Positions 57,662 to 64,000 of a DNA stretch of 64,000 nt are shown here, in pieces. The DNA comes from Actinomadura alba. GTDB taxonomy: Bacteria > Actinomycetota > Actinomycetes > Streptosporangiales > Streptosporangiaceae. Under the pieces are notes generated by a model that worked only from the letters and a program-made list of their open reading frames with translations, was not told the DNA's origin and ran no database searches. The position numbers and the translations under genes are program-made. The number at the start of each line of letters is the position of its first letter. Position 1 is the stretch's first letter. The stretch lies in the NCBI RefSeq assembly GCF_014323705.1, contig NZ_JABVEC010000001.1, positions 248,001-312,000 of the forward strand. Direction: 5' to 3'.

Positions 57662-58101
57662 GGTGCCCCTCGCCGTCTCGGGGTGAGCGCGGCGGCAACC
57701 CACGGCGTCAGCAGGACGGCGATCTCCCAGGCGGCTCCGACCACGTCGGAACACGGCGCGATCCGGTGTCCGAGCGACGACCGGAACCACCACGCCTTCC
57801 CCGGGCCCGCCACGACGGTCACGGTCTCGCCGACGCACGGCACCCGCGCGGCGAACACCCGCAGCGACGGCGGCGACTCCTCGTACCGCGTGAGGCTCGA
57901 CCAGCCGGCGCGCCGCAGCTCACGGGCGAGCCGGTCGAGGTGACGGCGCATCCGCCATCTGGCGGCCCAAGGCGGTGCGACCGGTGCGCTCGGGGGCACG
58001 CGCACCGGCCGCACCGCCTCGGTCTTCCCCTGCGAGGCCGCACCCTGACGAGGGGGTGGTACGGCCTCGGCCGGTGACGGCGGCTCCCAGCGGTGCGCCA
58101 T
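57658..58101 (-). CDS. Hypothetical protein
   Basis: 147 residues. The first ~50 residues are Pro/Ala/Arg-rich and disordered. The rest (WRMRRHLDRLARELRRAGWSSL, PCVGETVTVVAGPGKAWWFRSSLGHRIAPCSDVVGAAWEIAVLL) looks like a small alpha/beta domain, with Cys in PCVG and APCS. There is no signal peptide. The start ATG (or GTG at 58104) overlaps the stop of the upstream gene, and its stop overlaps the next start. Function unknown. Confidence 0.62.
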   Translation of the reverse strand: MAHRWEPPSPAEAVPPPRQGAASQGKTEAVRPVRVPPSAPVAPPWAARWRMRRHLDRLARELRRAGWSSLTRYEESPPSLRVFAARVPCVGETVTVVAGPGKAWWFRSSLGHRIAPCSDVVGAAWEIAVLLTPWVAAALTPRRRGAP

Positions 58102-58340
58102 CACCGGGTCCCATTACGCTTCGCGGCAGCCCGGTCCCGTTCCTCCGCGAGTGCCTCGCGCAACTCGGCCGGAGTAGAGCGGATGACCGTCGGATCAATG
58201 CCGGCCATCGGGTCGTGCAGGCTCGCGACCCAGTCCCCCAGCCGCCCGTCGGACCGGACCGACCGCCAGATGCGATGGCCGGGGTGATCGGCGCGGAGCC
58301 GGGAAAGATCTTGATCGTCAGGGGACGCGCACATGTCCAT
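58101..58340 (-). CDS. Small hypothetical protein
   Basis: 79 residues starting MDMCASPDDQDLSRLRADHPGH. It contains HRIWRSVRSDGRLGDWVASLHDPMAGIDPTVI and a basic Glu/Arg C-terminal helix (ELREALAEERDRAAAKRN). It is the first of three overlapping leftward genes and is divergent from the XRE regulator (start 58483) with 142 bases between. No family is recognised; it could be a small regulator or accessory peptide of the XRE-DUF397 locus. Confidence 0.62.
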   Translation of the reverse strand: MDMCASPDDQDLSRLRADHPGHRIWRSVRSDGRLGDWVASLHDPMAGIDPTVIRSTPAELREALAEERDRAAAKRNGTR

Positions 58341-58482
58341 CAAGGGCCTCGTGTCGGGGTGTCTGCCGGAACGTGGTGACCAGGATCACGTGGTTGACTA
58401 CGCTCAGCCACATACCGGCCACACCCGCCGTTCACCCGCGCGACCACCATGATCCGGACGTGACCCAACCCAGGACGCCCCC

Positions 58483-59313
58483 ATGTCTGACGACGCTCAC
58501 GAATACACCCGCGACCCCTTGATCAGAGCCTTCGGCGCCGTGCTGCGCGCGCACCGCGAAGAAGCGGGACTGTCACGCGCGCAGCTCGCCGAGGCGCTCG
58601 GCTGCTCACCGCAGTGGATCGAGAAGCTCGAGACCGGCAAGAAGCCCTCCAAGGAATCCGCGATCGATCTCGACACCTTCTTCAAGATCCCGGCGCGGAC
58701 CTTCCAGCGCATGTGGGAGGAGATCGAAGGCGCGGGACGACGTCCGGCGGCACCGCCGGGATTCCGACGGTACGTGGAGCTCGAGAAGCAGGCTTCGAAG
58801 ATCCGGACCTTCGAGGCGCTGCTTATCACGGGCCTCTTCCAGACCGCGGACTACGCCCGCACGGTGCTGGCCTCGTTCCTGGCACCCGAGGCGGTCGAGC
58901 CAGCACTGGCCACGCGCATGGAGCGCAAGCAGATCCTCACCGGCGACCATCCCCCGCGCATGTGGCTCACGATCGACGAATGGGTGCTGCGCCGCACCGT
59001 CGGCGGTCCCGCCGTCATGCGCGACCAGCTCCGCCACCTGCTGGAGCTCGGCGAACACCCGCACACCATGATCCAGATCCTGCCGCGCCACACCACCGAC
59101 CAGTACGTAGGGGCGCTGTCGGCCAGCCTCACCCTCCTCGGATTCGATGGCTCATCCGAAGTCGCCTACGCCGAGGCCGCCGGGCAGGGCAACCTGATCC
59201 AGGAGCCCCATGCCGTCGCGGACTGTGCCATAAGGTATGAGACGCTGCGCGGCCATGCGCTCTCGGTGGCGGAGTCGCGGCACCTGATCGAGAAGGTGAT
59301 GGAGGACCTGTGA
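58483..59313 (+). CDS. XRE-family regulator with DUF5753 domain
   Basis: 276 residues. The N-terminal XRE HTH is at ~15-75 (GAVLRAHREEAGLSRAQLAEALGCSPQWIEKLETGKK). A DUF5753 domain spans ~95-270 (FRRYVELEKQASKIRTFEALLITGLFQTADYARTVL ... SEVAYAEAAGQGNLIQ). This is the common actinomycete regulator that partners with small DUF397 proteins encoded next door, as here (GTGA overlap at 59310). Such pairs affect development or secondary metabolism in Streptomyces. A damaged copy of its C-terminal coding region occurs at 59770-59950. Confidence 0.9.
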   Translation: MSDDAHEYTRDPLIRAFGAVLRAHREEAGLSRAQLAEALGCSPQWIEKLETGKKPSKESAIDLDTFFKIPARTFQRMWEEIEGAGRRPAAPPGFRRYVELEKQASKIRTFEALLITGLFQTADYARTVLASFLAPEAVEPALATRMERKQILTGDHPPRMWLTIDEWVLRRTVGGPAVMRDQLRHLLELGEHPHTMIQILPRHTTDQYVGALSASLTLLGFDGSSEVAYAEAAGQGNLIQEPHAVADCAIRYETLRGHALSVAESRHLIEKVMEDL

Positions 59314-59513
59314 AGGACGTGTCGGCCGTCCAATGGCGCAAGAGCAGCCATAGCGGTGGAGATGGCGGGCAGTGCGTCGAGGTCGCGAGCCTCGACCCGG
59401 CGATCGCGGTCCAGGACTCAAAGAACCCCGGCGGCGCCAAGCTCACCTTCGACGCCGCAAGCTGGCGGGCCTTCGTCCACCGCGTCAAGGCGAGCGAATA
59501 CGACCTGACCTGA
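59310..59513 (+). CDS. DUF397 protein, first copy
   Basis: A 67-residue DUF397 protein: VQWRKSSHSGGDGGQCVEVAS, VQDSKNPGGAKLTFDAASWRAFVHRVKA. The complete single domain of the family is present. The GTG start overlaps the XRE stop, so it is translated with the regulator. DUF397 proteins are proposed partners or antagonists of the neighbouring XRE-DUF5753 protein. Confidence 0.9.
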   Translation: MKDVSAVQWRKSSHSGGDGGQCVEVASLDPAIAVQDSKNPGGAKLTFDAASWRAFVHRVKASEYDLT

Positions 59514-59557
59514 TCTTCGAAACGGCGCCAGATCGAGACAGCGTTGGAGGACCTGTG

Positions 59558-59758
59558 ATGGACATGTCGGCCGCCCAGTGGCGCAAGAGCAGTCGCAGTG
59601 GCGCCGAGGGCGGTCAGTGCGTCGAGGTCGCCGGTCTCGGCCCCTCGATCGCCGTACGGGACTCAAAGAACCCCGGCGGCGCCAAGCTCACCTTCGACGC
59701 CGCCGACTGGCGGGCGTTCGTCCACCGCGTCAAGGCCAGCGAACACGACCTGCCCTGA
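59558..59758 (+). CDS. DUF397 protein, second copy
   Basis: 66 residues, close to the first copy (AAQWRKSSRSGAEGGQCVEVAG and the same GGAKLTFDAADWRAFVHRVKASE end). GGAGG lies 7 bases before the ATG at 59558; the 44-base spacer copies the end of the XRE gene (GACAGCGTTGGAGGACCTGTGA resembles the sequence before copy one), showing tandem duplication. It is probably functional, since the frame and domain are intact. Confidence 0.88.
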   Translation: MDMSAAQWRKSSRSGAEGGQCVEVAGLGPSIAVRDSKNPGGAKLTFDAADWRAFVHRVKASEHDLP

Positions 59759-59769
59759 CCCTGAGAAGG

Positions 59770-59950
59770 AGCGCTGTCGGCCAGCTTCACCCTCCTCGGA
59801 TTCGATGACTCACCCGATGTCGCCTATGCCGAGGCCGCGGGGCAGGGCAATCTGATCCAGGAGCCGCGTGCGGTCGCGGACTGTGCCGTACGGTATGAGT
59901 CGCTACGCGGCCACGCGCTCTCCGTGACGGAGTCACGGCGCGTGATACCA
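59770..59950 (+). pseudogene. Duplicated fragment of the XRE-DUF5753 C-terminal coding region
   Basis: The sequence closely follows 59113-59293 (codons for LSASLTLLGFDGSSEVAYAE through SVAESRH), with scattered differences, but has no start or HTH region. It lies directly after the second DUF397 gene, so the whole XRE-end/DUF397 unit was duplicated and the upstream part lost. Confidence 0.88.
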
Positions 59951-59978
59951 GCACGGTCCCAACACACAGTGGGATGCC

Positions 59979-60878
59979 TCAGCCTTCGTCCAGCACCGCC
60001 CGGATCACGTGCCGGGCGTTGTGCGCCATCGCCGGGTTCGTCTTCCGGTAGTACGGCAGCGCGATCAGCGCCTGCGAGAGCGTCCGCCCCCGGCCGCGGA
60101 TCCAGGTCGCGTCGTCCACGCCCAGCGCCTCGCGGAAGACTTCCCTCGCATTGGCCGGCAGCAGATTCCACGCCGGGAACAGATCGCAGGCCGGATCGCC
60201 CACCCCCAGGCACCCGAAGTCGATTACCGAGGTCAGCCTGCCACCGTCCACCAGCAGGTTGCCCGGCATGAGATCAGCGTGCAGCCACACCGGCGGCCCG
60301 TCCCAGTCCGGGGCCCGCAGTGCCTCTTCCCATACGGCGGCGGCGGCATCGCAGTCGACGCCCTCCTGCGGGATCCCGCGCAGTTCCTCGATCGCCGCCC
60401 GGGTCTCCGCGTCGAGCGAGGCGACCGGCCCACCGCGGTGGGCCTGCGGCGCACCTGGCAGGGTGATGCTCCGCATCACCGCAACGAACGCGGCCAGATC
60501 CTCGGCCAGCAGCACCGGCTCACTCAGTGCCCCCGCCTCGGGATTCTCCCCCACCAGCCACCGGTACACCGACCACGGCCACGGATAGCCCTCGGCGGGC
60601 TCCCCATCCCCGAGCACCTCGGGGATGAGCGTGGGCAGGTGGGGGGCGAGTCGGGGCAGCCACGTCCGCTCCATCGACACGTCGTTGGCCCCGCCCTGCA
60701 CCAGCGGCAGCCGTACGACCATGTCGTCGCCCAGCCGGTACATGGCGTTGACCGTGCCGCCGGACGGAAACCGCTCCACCGCCAGCCGCGCCCACTGCGG
60801 GAACTGCCCGGCGATCAGCCGCCGTACAAGGTCGTCGTCAATGGGGTGCATGCCGGGATGCATCTGCCCTGTGCTCAT
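59979..60878 (-). CDS. Aminoglycoside-phosphotransferase-family kinase
   Basis: A 299-residue APH-fold kinase. The N-lobe has GGTVNAMYRLGDDMVVRLPL. The catalytic loop is WLHADLMPGNLLVDGG (HxD...N). The metal-binding motif is SVIDFGCLGVGDPACDL, with DFG in place of the usual D-x-D. The C-terminal helices end RHVIRAVLDEG. The length is normal for APH-like small-molecule kinases, which include antibiotic-resistance and self-protection enzymes. The ATG is at 60878. It stands alone between the XRE relic and a transposase remnant. Substrate unknown; a resistance role should not be assumed. Confidence 0.88.
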   Translation of the reverse strand: MSTGQMHPGMHPIDDDLVRRLIAGQFPQWARLAVERFPSGGTVNAMYRLGDDMVVRLPLVQGGANDVSMERTWLPRLAPHLPTLIPEVLGDGEPAEGYPWPWSVYRWLVGENPEAGALSEPVLLAEDLAAFVAVMRSITLPGAPQAHRGGPVASLDAETRAAIEELRGIPQEGVDCDAAAAVWEEALRAPDWDGPPVWLHADLMPGNLLVDGGRLTSVIDFGCLGVGDPACDLFPAWNLLPANAREVFREALGVDDATWIRGRGRTLSQALIALPYYRKTNPAMAHNARHVIRAVLDEG

Positions 60879-60968
60879 GGCACGTCATCCGACCGCCGGA
60901 CGCCGACGGGCGTCAAACGCTTTTCCGACCAGCACTTTCGCAACACGCCCTCCTGTATAGAGCCTGTT

Positions 60969-61112
60969 TCAAAGTGAGGTCGGCAGCCAGTCGTTGAGGA
61001 CGGCAATGTGGGGGTGGCTTCGTGGCGAACGGCGAGCTTGTCGAACCGGGTGGCGACTGTGCGGTGGCGTTTGAGCCGACTAATGATGCTCTCTCGAATG
61101 CGGCCATGGGTG
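60969..61112 (-). pseudogene. IS5-like transposase, C-terminal remnant
   Basis: The minus strand encodes SRLKRHRTVATRFDKLAVRHEAT, the end region of an IS5-type transposase. It is then frameshifted, since the expected continuation AVLNDWLPTSL-stop is in another frame. AGCCTGTTTCAAAGTGAGG at 60961 looks like the end of the element. It does not belong to the same subgroup as the 55838 fragment. Confidence 0.7.
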
Positions 61113-61137
61113 ATCGTTCGTCTGCCAGGATTCCCCC

Positions 61138-61701
61138 ATGTCGGACACTTTGACGATCACGTACGAACGTATGGCTGCGGTCCTCCAGAGATCGGGCATG
61201 CTGTCGCGGGAGAGGGCGCTGGCCGTTCTCGCGCGGTTCGCCGAGTACGCGCACGACAGGCTGAATCCCTACGAGGTCGCATGCGCCCTTGAGGCCTTCG
61301 GTCTTGCGGTCTCGGTCCACGCGGACGACATCGACTATCTGGAGGAGGGCTACGCCAACCTCCTGCAGAGAGCGGCCGCGCTCACCGGCGGCGCGATCAT
61401 CGTCGCCAACGTCCGGCTCCACGAAGGCGAGTTCGTCGCCGGGTCCCGCGACGACGTCCTGGAGTTTGAACGGAACGGTGAGCTCGTTTCCATCTCAGCC
61501 GAGCACTATTCGGACCAGTACTACGACCATTTGGCGGCCTGCGACGCCATCGACCACCTCTCCCCCGACAACGACCCCCGCTCGTTCCGCATCGTCGACT
61601 TTGAACGCGAGGAACACCGCCACTACGACAGCATCTTGGTCCTCGCCACGCCGGAGCAGGCGGAGGCGATGCGAAAGCACTTCGGCCTGGAATTCCACTG
61701 A
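61138..61701 (+). CDS. Hypothetical protein, possible immunity-type
   Basis: 187 residues, acidic and soluble. A helical N-terminal half (TITYERMAAVLQRSGMLSRERALAVLARFAEYAHD) is followed by a beta-rich part (GGAIIVANVRLHEGEFVAG, ERNGELVSISAEHYSDQYYDHL) and the end SILVLATPEQAEAMRKHFGLEFH. I do not recognise a family. Acidity, small size and neighbouring SUKH-like genes among IS fragments fit an immunity protein of a polymorphic toxin system, but this is inference. The ATG at 61138 has only a weak AGGA site. Confidence 0.62.
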   Translation: MSDTLTITYERMAAVLQRSGMLSRERALAVLARFAEYAHDRLNPYEVACALEAFGLAVSVHADDIDYLEEGYANLLQRAAALTGGAIIVANVRLHEGEFVAGSRDDVLEFERNGELVSISAEHYSDQYYDHLAACDAIDHLSPDNDPRSFRIVDFEREEHRHYDSILVLATPEQAEAMRKHFGLEFH

Positions 61702-61763
61702 CTTCGAAACACGCCCAAGGGCCTGTCCCGTGGATCTCGATCTCGGGTTCTGGGAGAGCATCG

Positions 61764-62186
61764 ATGGATGCGGCCCCCGTCCCGGAACTGAACCTGCTCA
61801 AGGAACTGCAAGAACGCATCGCAGGCGGGAACATCTCGCGCGGGTTCCACCTGACGGATTTCGGCGACACGTGCGGAATCGACACCTGGTCGGAAGATCC
61901 CGAGTTCCTCGACAATCTCCTCGCCTTCGCGAACGCCAACAAATCGGGTTCCATCTACGTCCTCTGGCGCATCGACCACCGCGCTGACCTGGCGACACTG
62001 CCCGTTGTGGTGTTCGGAGACGAAGGCGGGATCGGCGTCGTCGCGCGTAATCTCCGGGAACTGTTCCAGCAACTCACGTGTGACAGGACCCTCTACGTCG
62101 GGGACTACTCAGTCGGGTTCGGCGGCAAGAATGACTACGACGCAGAGCACGAGGCGACGTCGATGGCGCCCCTGAGCAATGCTTGA
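61764..62186 (+). CDS. Acidic SUKH/immunity-like protein, C-terminus probably truncated
   Basis: 140 residues. The middle part SGSIYVLWRIDHRADLATLPVVVFGDEGGIGVVARNLRELFQQLT is a pattern I have seen in bacterial SMI1/KNR4 (SUKH)-related immunity proteins, with the conserved VxxGDEGG turn. GGGAGA lies 6 bases before the ATG. The last residues run straight into an IS256-like transposase tail (from 62183), so the natural C-terminus may have been replaced. Confidence 0.6.
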   Translation: MDAAPVPELNLLKELQERIAGGNISRGFHLTDFGDTCGIDTWSEDPEFLDNLLAFANANKSGSIYVLWRIDHRADLATLPVVVFGDEGGIGVVARNLRELFQQLTCDRTLYVGDYSVGFGGKNDYDAEHEATSMAPLSNA

Positions 62187-62296
62187 AATCGGTGAACGCA
62201 CCTCACCTGGTCGCCCTCGTCCGCACCGGCGCAACGTTCACCAACGGCAAACTCGTCGAACGACCCGACGACGAGCCCCAACCCGAAGCAGCCTAA
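62183..62296 (+). pseudogene. IS256-like (mutator) transposase, C-terminal remnant
   Basis: 38 codons reading LKSVNAPHLVALVRTGATFTNG and KLVERPDDEP up to a TAA, the usual end of actinobacterial mutator-type transposases. Nothing upstream continues the frame. It is followed at 62302 by the sequence typical of the element's right end. Confidence 0.65.
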
Positions 62297-62301
62297 GTTC
62301 T

Positions 62302-62874
62302 TGATCCAACAGGTCTTGACTATTGCTTGCACAGCCAGTCGTCCACATGAGGAAGGGAAACCGGATGAACCAGGACGCGGCCACAGCGGCCGCTACGCTC
62401 TACCAGCGGTGGCTGACTGAACTATGGAACGGTGACCTGAACGACCTTGCGGCAGCTGCTGCAAGCTTGGTCAGCGAAGACTTCGTCGGGAACTGGCCAG
62501 GCCAGCCCGCTCTGGTCCGCGGCCCGGACGCACTGGCCGACATCGTTCGGCAAGGCCGCCTGCCCTTCACCGGTCTCACCTTCACCCCCCAGCTTGGCCC
62601 CATCGCCGCCGGAGACCTGGTCGCCGCTCGATGGACCGGCCGCGGCACCTACGTCGCCGGCAAGCACGCTCTGCCCGGCGCGACCGCGCCCGCCGGCACC
62701 CCCGTTGAGTTCTCCGGGCACGACCTACTACGGATCTCCGGAAACCGGTTCACCGAGTACTGGGTGATCTCAGAAGGTGAACATCTCATGGCTCAGCTCA
62801 CCCGAGGCTGAAAACCACCCCCCGGCAACCACACGCCACCAAGATCCTGATCCACAGGTATTGACCATTGCTCA
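62302..62874 (+). repeat. Two direct copies of an IS256-like element end
   Basis: TGATCCAACAGGTCTTGACT (62302-62321) and TGATCCACAGGTATTGACCA (62848-62867), each followed by ATTGCT, lie in the same orientation and flank the SnoaL-like gene (62365-62811). They probably are the right ends of two related insertion sequences. Confidence 0.6.
62365..62811 (+). CDS. SnoaL/NTF2-like polyketide-cyclase-fold protein
   Basis: 148 residues with the NTF2-like cone fold: LYQRWLTELWNGDLNDLAAAAASLVSEDFVGNWPG, GPDALADIVRQGRLPFTGLTFTP, DLVAARWTGRGTYVAGK and the end GNRFTEYWVISEGEHLMAQLTRG. Such ester-cyclase/SnoaL-like proteins bind small molecules, and many have no known substrate. The ATG at 62365 has GGAAGGGAAA upstream. 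The gene sits between two IS-end copies and may have moved as a unit. Confidence 0.82.
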   Translation: MNQDAATAAATLYQRWLTELWNGDLNDLAAAAASLVSEDFVGNWPGQPALVRGPDALADIVRQGRLPFTGLTFTPQLGPIAAGDLVAARWTGRGTYVAGKHALPGATAPAGTPVEFSGHDLLRISGNRFTEYWVISEGEHLMAQLTRG

Positions 62875-62923
62875 TGGCGCCTTGGTAGATGCGTTCTCCC
62901 TTGTCAGCGCGGTCACGTGAATC

Positions 62924-62989
62924 TTCGACACCGTCGGCTGGCGAGCGTTCATCCGCCGCGTCAAGGCGAGCGAACACGACCTGCCCTGA
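62924..62989 (+). pseudogene. DUF397 C-terminal remnant
   Basis: FDTVGWRAFIRRVKASEHDLP-stop equals the last 21 codons of the second DUF397 gene (59558-59758) with two changes. No start or N-terminal half is present. The stretch 62812-63130 otherwise contains only an IS end and no gene. Confidence 0.85.
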
Positions 62990-63130
62990 CCCCCCGCCGC
63001 AGGGCCCTTGAGGAACGGGCGGAACGTCGGAACAGGGCGGGCGTCTACATCGGCCTGGTGACGAACCCCCGGATGCGGGCCCGCAGATTCGGTGGTGCGT
63101 GGTGAGCGCGTAGCCGGCACGCGACAGACG

Positions 63131-63730
63131 CTAATGGTGGGTTGATCGTGGTTCACCGGAGTAGCGGTCCAAGCCCGCCTTCCAGCGTTTTTGTTGTTCA
63201 AGCCAGTGCACGTAGCGCGGAGAGGCGTCGCGGAGGTCGATGCTGAGGGGGTAGGGGTCGTACTCGTCCAGGAGCAGCCTGTGGAGGAATTCGACCATGC
63301 CGCAGGGAAAGAGAGTGAAGTCGTCTTGGGTGTGTCGGCCACAGACCAGGACGGGCCAGTTGTCGGGGTCGGGGTCGGTGGTCAGCCAGCACAAGATGTC
63401 GGGGCCCGAGGTGATGCCCCAGGCGAGGATGTGGTCCGGGTCGATGTCGAGGCCTTCTTGGCCGTCCAGCATCTCCCAGGTGTCACGGGCGTTCTCCGTC
63501 TCCTCCTCGAAGGTTCCGGGGTCCCACTGGATGTACTCCTTGGGCAACGGCATGAGGACGCTGACCTCGGCGAAGGAACCGGCGCCGTAGATGGACATGA
63601 AGGCCATGTAGTCACGCGGGAACCGCTTGCCCCACCGCGCCTCGGCCGCCGACCAGTCGATCTCCTCGTCTGCGCCGAGATCCGGAGGCAGGACCTTGGC
63701 CAGCGCTGATATACCCGTCGGGTCTTCCAC
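63131..63730 (-). CDS. SMI1/KNR4 (SUKH) family protein
   Basis: A 199-residue SUKH-fold protein: DEEIDWSAAEARWGKRFPRDYMAFMSIYGAGSF is the hallmark N-terminal helix-loop (W-x6-FPxDY...YGxGxF). ILAWGITSGPDILCWLTT, NWPVLVCGRHTQDDFTLFPCGMVEFLHRLL follow. SUKH proteins act as immunity proteins against contact-dependent or other polymorphic toxins. No toxin gene is in the window. The GTG at 63730 has AAGGGATG upstream. With the entries at 61138 and 61764 it suggests an orphan-immunity cluster. Confidence 0.85.
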   Translation of the reverse strand: MEDPTGISALAKVLPPDLGADEEIDWSAAEARWGKRFPRDYMAFMSIYGAGSFAEVSVLMPLPKEYIQWDPGTFEEETENARDTWEMLDGQEGLDIDPDHILAWGITSGPDILCWLTTDPDPDNWPVLVCGRHTQDDFTLFPCGMVEFLHRLLLDEYDPYPLSIDLRDASPRYVHWLEQQKRWKAGLDRYSGEPRSTHH

Positions 63731-63809
63731 GACATCCCTTCGATCACGTTGCTGAGAGCCTACGAGGTCGCACTGACGCACGCCGCAAGAAGGGGCACCG
63801 GTCACCCGA

Positions 63810-64000
63810 TCACGGGAACAGCGTGCGGTAGCCGTCGAGAGCCGGCTGACCGCCGAGATGGGCGTAGAGCACGTTCGAGCCGGGCTCGATCTCGCCGCCG
63901 GCGACGAGGCCGATCAGCCCGGCCATCGACTTCCCCTCGTACACCGGGTCGGTGATCATGCCCTCCAGCCCGGCGACGAGCCGCATCGCGTCGAGCGTGC
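63810..64000 (-). CDS. ACC-deaminase/D-cysteine-desulfhydrase-like enzyme, C-terminal part
   Basis: The last 63 codons of a leftward gene that continues beyond the window: [27 protein letters not shown], then [25 protein letters not shown]. This is the conserved end of fold-type II PLP enzymes of the 1-aminocyclopropane-1-carboxylate deaminase/D-cysteine desulfhydrase family. DPVYEGKS holds the family Tyr and Gly residues. Which of the two activities applies needs the missing N-terminal part. Confidence 0.85.
   Translation of the reverse strand, partial: TLDAMRLVAGLEGMITDPVYEGKSMAGLIGLVAGGEIEPGSNVLYAHLGGQPALDGYRTLFP

Noticed and set aside
59979..60878. Calling the APH-family gene an antibiotic-resistance determinant
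   Set aside because: The fold covers kinases for many small molecules, and nothing nearby (biosynthetic genes, known subtype motifs) supports a drug substrate.

Overview
The window is high-GC actinobacterial DNA. Start codons are often GTG, genes commonly overlap as ATGA or GTGA, and several family signatures are typical of actinomycetes: many luciferase-like (LLM) flavin/F420 oxidoreductases, XRE-DUF5753/DUF397 pairs, and a KstR2-type steroid regulator. I would place it in a filamentous actinomycete (Streptosporangiales/Thermomonosporaceae-like), but I cannot fix the genus from sequence alone. No rRNA, tRNA or CRISPR array was seen.

Left part (1-14.9 kb). A partial haloperoxidase-like gene and a GntR regulator are followed by a block with the same order and orientation as M. 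tuberculosis Rv3548c-Rv3553, the steroid C/D-ring locus: two SDRs leftward, then echA20-ipdA-ipdB-ipdC rightward. Next come an SHMT-like PLP enzyme, a glyoxalase-like protein, allantoicase and allantoinase (overlapping), a HAD hydrolase, a KstR2-like TetR regulator and an Ltp2-like thiolase-fold aldolase.

Middle part (14.9-38.5 kb). A two-component system lies between two exported proteins with His/Asp-rich tails. It is followed by catabolic operons: LLM plus a degenerate acyl-CoA ligase; DUF35, VOC, acyl-CoA ligase, ADP-forming acyl-CoA synthetase and SDR; and, leftward, two acyl-CoA dehydrogenases, HyuA, HyuB and LLM.

Right-middle part (38.5-52 kb). This holds an NAD-dependent molybdenum formate dehydrogenase operon (fdsGBAD), a 600-base stretch packed with a dispersed CATGATCACG-type repeat, a zinc alcohol dehydrogenase, and a divergent LLM / hydrolase-LLM-LLM locus.

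The unifying signal is an 18-bp operator, ACCAAGC-N4-GCTTGGT, found at ten places between 3.1 and 49 kb. Each copy lies just upstream of one of these catabolic genes or of the TetR gene itself. Each can be read as two overlapping copies of the 14-bp mycobacterial KstR2 motif (AnCAAGnnCTTGnT). The window therefore looks like a large KstR2-type regulon for a steroid or other polycyclic terpenoid. It contains parts not usual in such regulons: HyuAB, four LLM enzymes, and a permuted ADP-forming synthetase.

Right end (52-64 kb). This is accessory DNA. It holds broken IS5- and IS256-like transposases, a duplicated and truncated cyclase gene, an HxlR regulator with an imine-reductase-like enzyme, a HicAB-like toxin-antitoxin pair with a perfect 16-bp palindrome, an XRE-DUF397 locus with duplicated fragments, an aminoglycoside-phosphotransferase-like kinase, SUKH-type immunity-like genes and a partial ACC-deaminase-like gene.
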